Shown one piece after another: positions 5,665 to 9,273 of a stretch of 9,273 nt of DNA. The notes under the pieces were generated by a model. The model saw only the letters and a list, made by a program, of their open reading frames with translations. It was not told where the DNA came from and searched no databases. A program made the position numbers and the translations under genes. The stretch comes from Actinomycetes bacterium (GTDB lineage: Bacteria; Actinomycetota; Aquicultoria; SURF-47; JAUUWJ01), in the NCBI GenBank assembly GCA_030589175.1, contig JAUUWJ010000017.1, forward strand, positions 1 through 9,273. The letters run 5' to 3'. Each line of letters opens with the position of its first letter. Within the stretch, counting starts at the first letter, position 1.

Positions 5665-6580
5665 TTTAATTAGAGCCGGATATTATTTGGGACGAGTAAG
5701 TGTTTTAGAAGGGGAGTTATTGACGAAGAACGATATCGAGCGGCTGCTTGAAGTCGAGAATATAAAAGAGAAAATGCAGATATTAGAAGAGACGGTTTTC
5801 GGCGATTTTATTGAGAATATCGAAGATGAAAATGATGTTGAGAGAGTACTGGAAAATTATTCACGATATTTTTTTCAAATTCTGAGTGAGCTAACCAATA
5901 GATCGGTAAGCCGATATTTCAGGCTGTCTTTTGATTTATTGAATATAAAAACTCTGGTGTTAGGGCTTCCTTATGACAAGCCGTCTGAGCTAGGCTCTAT
6001 TAGGCCTCACTTTATCCAAAGAGCGTATGAGCAAAAAAGGTGGATAGAGCTGGCTACTGATCTAGATGCAGACGTAGTGCCGCTGGAAACGCTCTCCCGA
6101 ATCAGTCCGGAACATATTGATGATGTTTTAGAGGAAATACTTCATGGCTCGCGTTTGAGATTGGCAAAAAGAAGCGGTTTTGATCTACTTACGATGCTCA
6201 CCAAGCTTGAAATAGATCTTTCTAACATTAAGGCCTGGTGGTTAAAAGGAAAAAAACATCCTAAAGACTTAATCGAAGGCGGCGACATAAATACTCATGA
6301 TTTCGGGACTGAAGAAATTTATAGGATTATTAAGAACCGTTTTTCTGAACTTGCCAAGAAAATTGATGAAAAACAACCATTATTGGATTCGGATTTAGCC
6401 AGACCGGTTGTTGATTTACTGGATAAATATAGATATGAGCAGTCCAATGCAAACAGAGTTATCGTTTTTCTAAAAACAAAAGAGCTTGAAGTAAAGAACG
6501 TGCGTTTGATACTTTTAGCCGGTTTAAATAGTTATAATCGCGAGGTTTATGAAGATAGCGTAGGTTACCAATATGTCTGA
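5651..6580 (+). CDS. atpC: V/A-type ATPase subunit C (rotor socket, d-subunit equivalent)
   Basis: Subunit C is the funnel-shaped, soluble, all-helical protein that sits on the K ring and takes the end of the D-F shaft. It has 309 residues, slightly shorter than the usual 320-350. Features that fit the family are the N-terminal GYYLGRVSVLEGELLTKNDI, the repeated three-helix pattern with SRYFRLSFDLLNIKTLVLGL near residue 85 and LLTMLTKLEIDLSNIKAWWL near 175, and the C-terminal signature FLKTKELEVKNVRLILLAGL near 275, which is the most diagnostic part. The ATG overlaps the end of E by 14 bases and has GGAG six bases upstream. Its own last eight bases overlap F. It lies between E and F as in other operons. 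Confidence 0.93.
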   Translation: MAQNSLIRAGYYLGRVSVLEGELLTKNDIERLLEVENIKEKMQILEETVFGDFIENIEDENDVERVLENYSRYFFQILSELTNRSVSRYFRLSFDLLNIKTLVLGLPYDKPSELGSIRPHFIQRAYEQKRWIELATDLDADVVPLETLSRISPEHIDDVLEEILHGSRLRLAKRSGFDLLTMLTKLEIDLSNIKAWWLKGKKHPKDLIEGGDINTHDFGTEEIYRIIKNRFSELAKKIDEKQPLLDSDLARPVVDLLDKYRYEQSNANRVIVFLKTKELEVKNVRLILLAGLNSYNREVYEDSVGYQYV

Positions 6581-6872
6581 TATTTATGCGATAGGGGATA
6601 AAAATAGCATTCTGCCATTTGAAGCCATAGGGGCAAAAACCATTGAAGCGACGACTGATGCCGAAGCCTTGAATGCACTTAAGCAGGTTCAGGACAACAA
6701 AAATGTTCTTTTATTCATTACCGAAAATCTAAAAGCCGGGATACAAGACTTACTTGACAATAATCCTGAACTGATTTATTTATATATTCCTCCTATACGG
6801 GGGGCGACTGGCGATGGCGCCAAACAAATGAACGAGATTATTCAAAAAGCGATGGGAGTCAAGGTCGTATGA
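6573..6872 (+). CDS. atpF: V/A-type ATPase subunit F (rotor shaft tip)
   Basis: F binds the D shaft and modulates ATPase activity. The protein has 99 residues, the usual size. It shows the expected start IYAIGDKNSILPFEAIGAKT, in which the IGD turn and the FEAIGA stretch correspond to the conserved Rossmann-like N-terminal part, a central strand NVLLFITENL, and YLYIPPIRGATGDGA, which fits the conserved P-x-P/G segment before the mobile C-terminal helix. That helix is short here. The start overlaps the end of C by eight bases without a clear Shine-Dalgarno site, and its stop overlaps the start of A as ATGA, so it is translationally coupled on both sides. Confidence 0.94.
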   Translation: MSDIYAIGDKNSILPFEAIGAKTIEATTDAEALNALKQVQDNKNVLLFITENLKAGIQDLLDNNPELIYLYIPPIRGATGDGAKQMNEIIQKAMGVKVV

Positions 6873-8647
6873 TTGAGAAAGGCGTTGTAACGAGAGTAGC
6901 CGGACCTTTGGTAATAGCTCAAGGCTTAGTTAATGCCAAGATGTATGACTTGGTGAAAGTGGGCACAGACCGGCTGATCGGAGAAATCATCGAAATAAAA
7001 AAAGACAAAGCTTCCCTCCAGGTTTATGAAGAGACCACGGGAGTAGGTGTCGGAGACGAAGTTCTCTCTACGGGAGAGGCTTTAAGCGTTGAGCTCGGAC
7101 CGGGCCTTCTTGGCTCGATTTTTGACGGCATCCAAAGGCCGTTGGATTTGATTAAAGAAGTGAGCAACTCTGATTTTATAAAGCGGGGAATCGACGTAAA
7201 AGCTCTCAGCCGTAAGAAAATATGGTCCTTCAAGCCAACTCTTAAAAAGGGAGAGAAAGTTGAGAGTGGCGATATAGTCGGCGTAGTAATGGAAGGCAAT
7301 ATTAAACACAGTATTATGATACCTCCGGGAAAAGAGGGAGTGATTGAGGAAATAAAAGAAGGCGAATTCAAAGTCGATGATATAGTGGCAACTCTTAAGA
7401 GTCCTGATGGAAACAAAGAAGATATAGCAATGATCAGCCGCTGGCCTGTTAGGCATGGGCGGCCGTTCAAAAGAAAATTACGGCCACATGAGCCTTTAAT
7501 AACCGGCCAAAGAGTTATCGATACTTTTTTTCCTTTGACAAAAGGGGGAAGTGCTACAGTGCCCGGTCCTTTCGGAGCCGGAAAAACTGTAATACAGCAT
7601 CAGATAGCGAAGTTTGCCAACTCCGAAATAATTGTTTTTATCGGGGTAGGAGAACGTGGCAACGAAATGACCGATGCTCTCTTAGAGTTTGCCGCGCTCA
7701 TTGATCCCAAAACCGGCCAGAAACTTATAAACCGTACGGTTTTTATAGCTAATACTTCAAATATGCCGGTTGCGGCAAGAGAAGCATGCATATACACGGG
7801 AATGGCCATTGCTGAATATTTTCGCGACATGGGTTATGACGTCAGTATCCAAGCAGATTCGACTTCTCGCTGGGCCGAAGCTTTACGGGAAATTTCCGCT
7901 CGTTTGGAAGAGTTGCCCGGTGAGGAAGGCTATCCTGCTTATCTTGGCTCTCGCTTAGCTCAGTTTTATGAAAGAGCAGGCAAAGTAGAAACTAAAAGTT
8001 CGAAGAAGCGGAGCGGAAGCATTAGCGTTATAGGTTCGGTTTCGCCGCCGGGAGGAGATTTGTCCGAGCCGGTTGTTCAGAATACTTTAAGGGTCGTTAA
8101 GGTCTTCTGGAGTTTAGAAGACACACTGGCCTTTAGAAGGCACTTTCCAGCCATAAGCTGGCTCTCCAGTTACTCTCTTTATGTACCGGCGCTACGCGAA
8201 TTTTGGAAGGATAATATTGCTGAAGATTTTGGCCATTTACGGGAGCGGGCTTTACTGATACTGCAAAGAGAATCCGATTTGTTAGAAATCGTACGCTTAG
8301 TTGGCCTGGAAGCTCTATCTCCCGAAGAAAGATTGATAGTAGAGACGGCTAAAATGCTAAGAGAGGATTTTCTGCAGCAAAATGCTTTTGATGAAATCGA
8401 TAACTACTCATCGTTAAAGAAGCAGTATCTAATTATTAAGCTGATAATCAGCTTTTATAATGCAGGTAAGCAACTCATCGGTGAAGGCGTTTCTTTAGAG
8501 GAATTAATGGAAGTGAATTCGATTAAAGGAATTGCAACGGTTAAATTCACTCCGGAAAATAAGCTGGGCGACATAGAAAGAAAGGAAAAAAAGATAGTAA
8601 AAGATATGCATGAATTCGCTGAAAAAGCGGCGGTAGCCCAAAAGTGA
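6869..8647 (+). CDS. atpA: V/A-type ATPase catalytic subunit A
   Basis: A is the catalytic subunit: three copies bind and hydrolyse (or make) ATP. The length of 592 residues is normal. Seen in order: N-terminal beta barrel ([15 protein letters not shown]), the bulge domain unique to A subunits (about 115-205), the P-loop GPFGAGKT at 233-240 with Lys239 and Thr240, the catalytic glutamate Glu262 within GERGNE (261-266), the [15 protein letters not shown] segment, [20 protein letters not shown], and [13 protein letters not shown] before the helical C-terminal domain. All active-site elements are intact, so an active enzyme is expected. There is no intein and no insertion. The ATG overlaps the F stop by four bases; GGGAG and AAGG upstream may both serve as ribosome binding site. 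B follows after 13 bases. Confidence 0.98.
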   Translation: MIEKGVVTRVAGPLVIAQGLVNAKMYDLVKVGTDRLIGEIIEIKKDKASLQVYEETTGVGVGDEVLSTGEALSVELGPGLLGSIFDGIQRPLDLIKEVSNSDFIKRGIDVKALSRKKIWSFKPTLKKGEKVESGDIVGVVMEGNIKHSIMIPPGKEGVIEEIKEGEFKVDDIVATLKSPDGNKEDIAMISRWPVRHGRPFKRKLRPHEPLITGQRVIDTFFPLTKGGSATVPGPFGAGKTVIQHQIAKFANSEIIVFIGVGERGNEMTDALLEFAALIDPKTGQKLINRTVFIANTSNMPVAAREACIYTGMAIAEYFRDMGYDVSIQADSTSRWAEALREISARLEELPGEEGYPAYLGSRLAQFYERAGKVETKSSKKRSGSISVIGSVSPPGGDLSEPVVQNTLRVVKVFWSLEDTLAFRRHFPAISWLSSYSLYVPALREFWKDNIAEDFGHLRERALLILQRESDLLEIVRLVGLEALSPEERLIVETAKMLREDFLQQNAFDEIDNYSSLKKQYLIIKLIISFYNAGKQLIGEGVSLEELMEVNSIKGIATVKFTPENKLGDIERKEKKIVKDMHEFAEKAAVAQK

Positions 8648-8660
8648 GGATTACAAACGT

Positions 8661-9273
8661 ATGCTTAAAGAATATTCGACAATAAAAGATATAACCGGAC
8701 CGGTTTTGCTCGTTGATGATGTTAGTGGCGTAAAATATGGTGAGTTAGTAGAGTTGAGGTTTCCCGACGGCCGGCATGGTTTTGGAAATGTGCTGGAAGT
8801 CTCCGGTAAAACTGCTCTAATCCAGTCATTTCAAGGAACGAGTGGCATAAACACAACCCAGACTAATGTCAAATTCATTGGCAGAAGTTTGGAGCTAAAA
8901 GTCTCACCCGATATCTTAGGCCGAGTTTTCGACGGCTTAGGAAGACCGGTAGATAATAAGCCGGAAGTGATAGCGGAAAAGAGAATGGATGTTAACGGCT
9001 TGCCGATAAATCCTTATTCCAGGGATTTTCCCACAGACTTTATACAGACAGGTATCAGTGCAATTGACGCTCTAAATCCCCTGGTAAGAGGTCAAAAATT
9101 GCCGATTTTTTCTTCAGCCGGTTTGCCTCACTCACAGATTGCCGCTCAAATTGCCCGGCAGAGTAAGGTCAGAGGAAAAAAAGAAAGATTTGCCGTTGTT
9201 TTTGCCGCCATGGGTATTACTTTTGAAGAAGCCGATTTTTTTCTTGACGAATTCAACAGAACTTCGGCCATAG
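8661..9273 (+). CDS. atpB: V/A-type ATPase subunit B, N-terminal part (3' end cut by window)
   Basis: The first 204 residues of a B subunit, running off the right edge. It starts [20 protein letters not shown], as B subunits do, with the N-terminal barrel to about residue 75, then [37 protein letters not shown] and [20 protein letters not shown]. The loop SSAGLPHSQ (151-159) stands where A has its P-loop and lacks the Lys-Thr pair, the mark of the non-catalytic subunit. [20 protein letters not shown] follows near the edge. ATG at 8661 has TGAGGA ten bases upstream, overlapping the A stop. The sequence stops about 44 residues before the point at which the other B fragment, at the left edge of the window, begins; whether it has the same acidic tail cannot be seen. 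Confidence 0.97.
   Translation, partial: MLKEYSTIKDITGPVLLVDDVSGVKYGELVELRFPDGRHGFGNVLEVSGKTALIQSFQGTSGINTTQTNVKFIGRSLELKVSPDILGRVFDGLGRPVDNKPEVIAEKRMDVNGLPINPYSRDFPTDFIQTGISAIDALNPLVRGQKLPIFSSAGLPHSQIAAQIARQSKVRGKKERFAVVFAAMGITFEEADFFLDEFNRTSAI

Noticed and set aside
7024..7470. Minus-strand frames opposite subunit A (also 7082-7456 and 7600-7830) and plus-strand frames at 7770-7958 and 4612-4839
   Set aside because: All lie wholly within strongly conserved ATPase genes in another frame, with unnatural composition and no start signals.
6869..8647. Intein in subunit A, known from some A/V ATPase catalytic genes
   Set aside because: The P-loop region reads through without insertion and the length of 592 residues is normal.
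1..9273. Free plasmid or phage genome, suggested by complementary ends
   Set aside because: No replication, partition, integrase or structural gene is present; all genes but one are ATPase subunits. Kept only as a circular or amplified unit among other explanations.

Overview
The window carries the genes of one rotary V/A-type ATPase. Read left to right it holds: the 3' part of subunit B and the whole of subunit D (1-1617, plus strand); a small gene of unknown function on the minus strand (1618-1965); a 253-base AT-rich intergenic region with promoter-like signals for both directions (1966-2218); and a second plus-strand run G/H-I-K-E-C-F-A-B (2219-9273), in which the last gene, B, is cut by the window end. 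This is the usual archaeal/bacterial order H-I-K-E-C-F-A-B-D. Nothing in the window looks like a tRNA, rRNA, transposase, integrase, CRISPR array or replication gene.

The genes would build a complete machine. A and B form the catalytic hexamer, with the P-loop in A. D and F form the rotor shaft. C is the socket on the membrane ring, K is the ion-carrying ring, and I is the stator membrane subunit with its conserved arginines. E and G/H form the peripheral stalks. From K to A the genes overlap or abut, so they are almost certainly co-translated. The one real break is 107 bases between I and K, which holds an imperfect inverted repeat and the strongest ribosome binding site of the cluster. Subunit K has all five positions that bind Na+ in the Enterococcus hirae ring, so a sodium-coupled enzyme is predicted.

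The organism is probably a bacterium of low to moderate GC. Reasons are the clear Shine-Dalgarno sites, a TGnTATAAT extended -10 element before the main run, and the bacterial NtpK-like K subunit. An archaeon is not excluded: gene order and a TTTAAATA box before the same gene would also fit. I cannot name a phylum.

Two things stand out. First, the partial B at the left end and the partial B at the right end are complementary, not overlapping. Together they lack only about 44 residues, and every subunit then occurs exactly once. This could mean a tandemly duplicated operon, a circular or tandemly amplified unit of about 9.4 kb, or an assembly effect. Second, the left-hand B ends in a 98-residue Glu/Lys-rich tail, built partly from 51-base tandem repeats, which ordinary B subunits lack.
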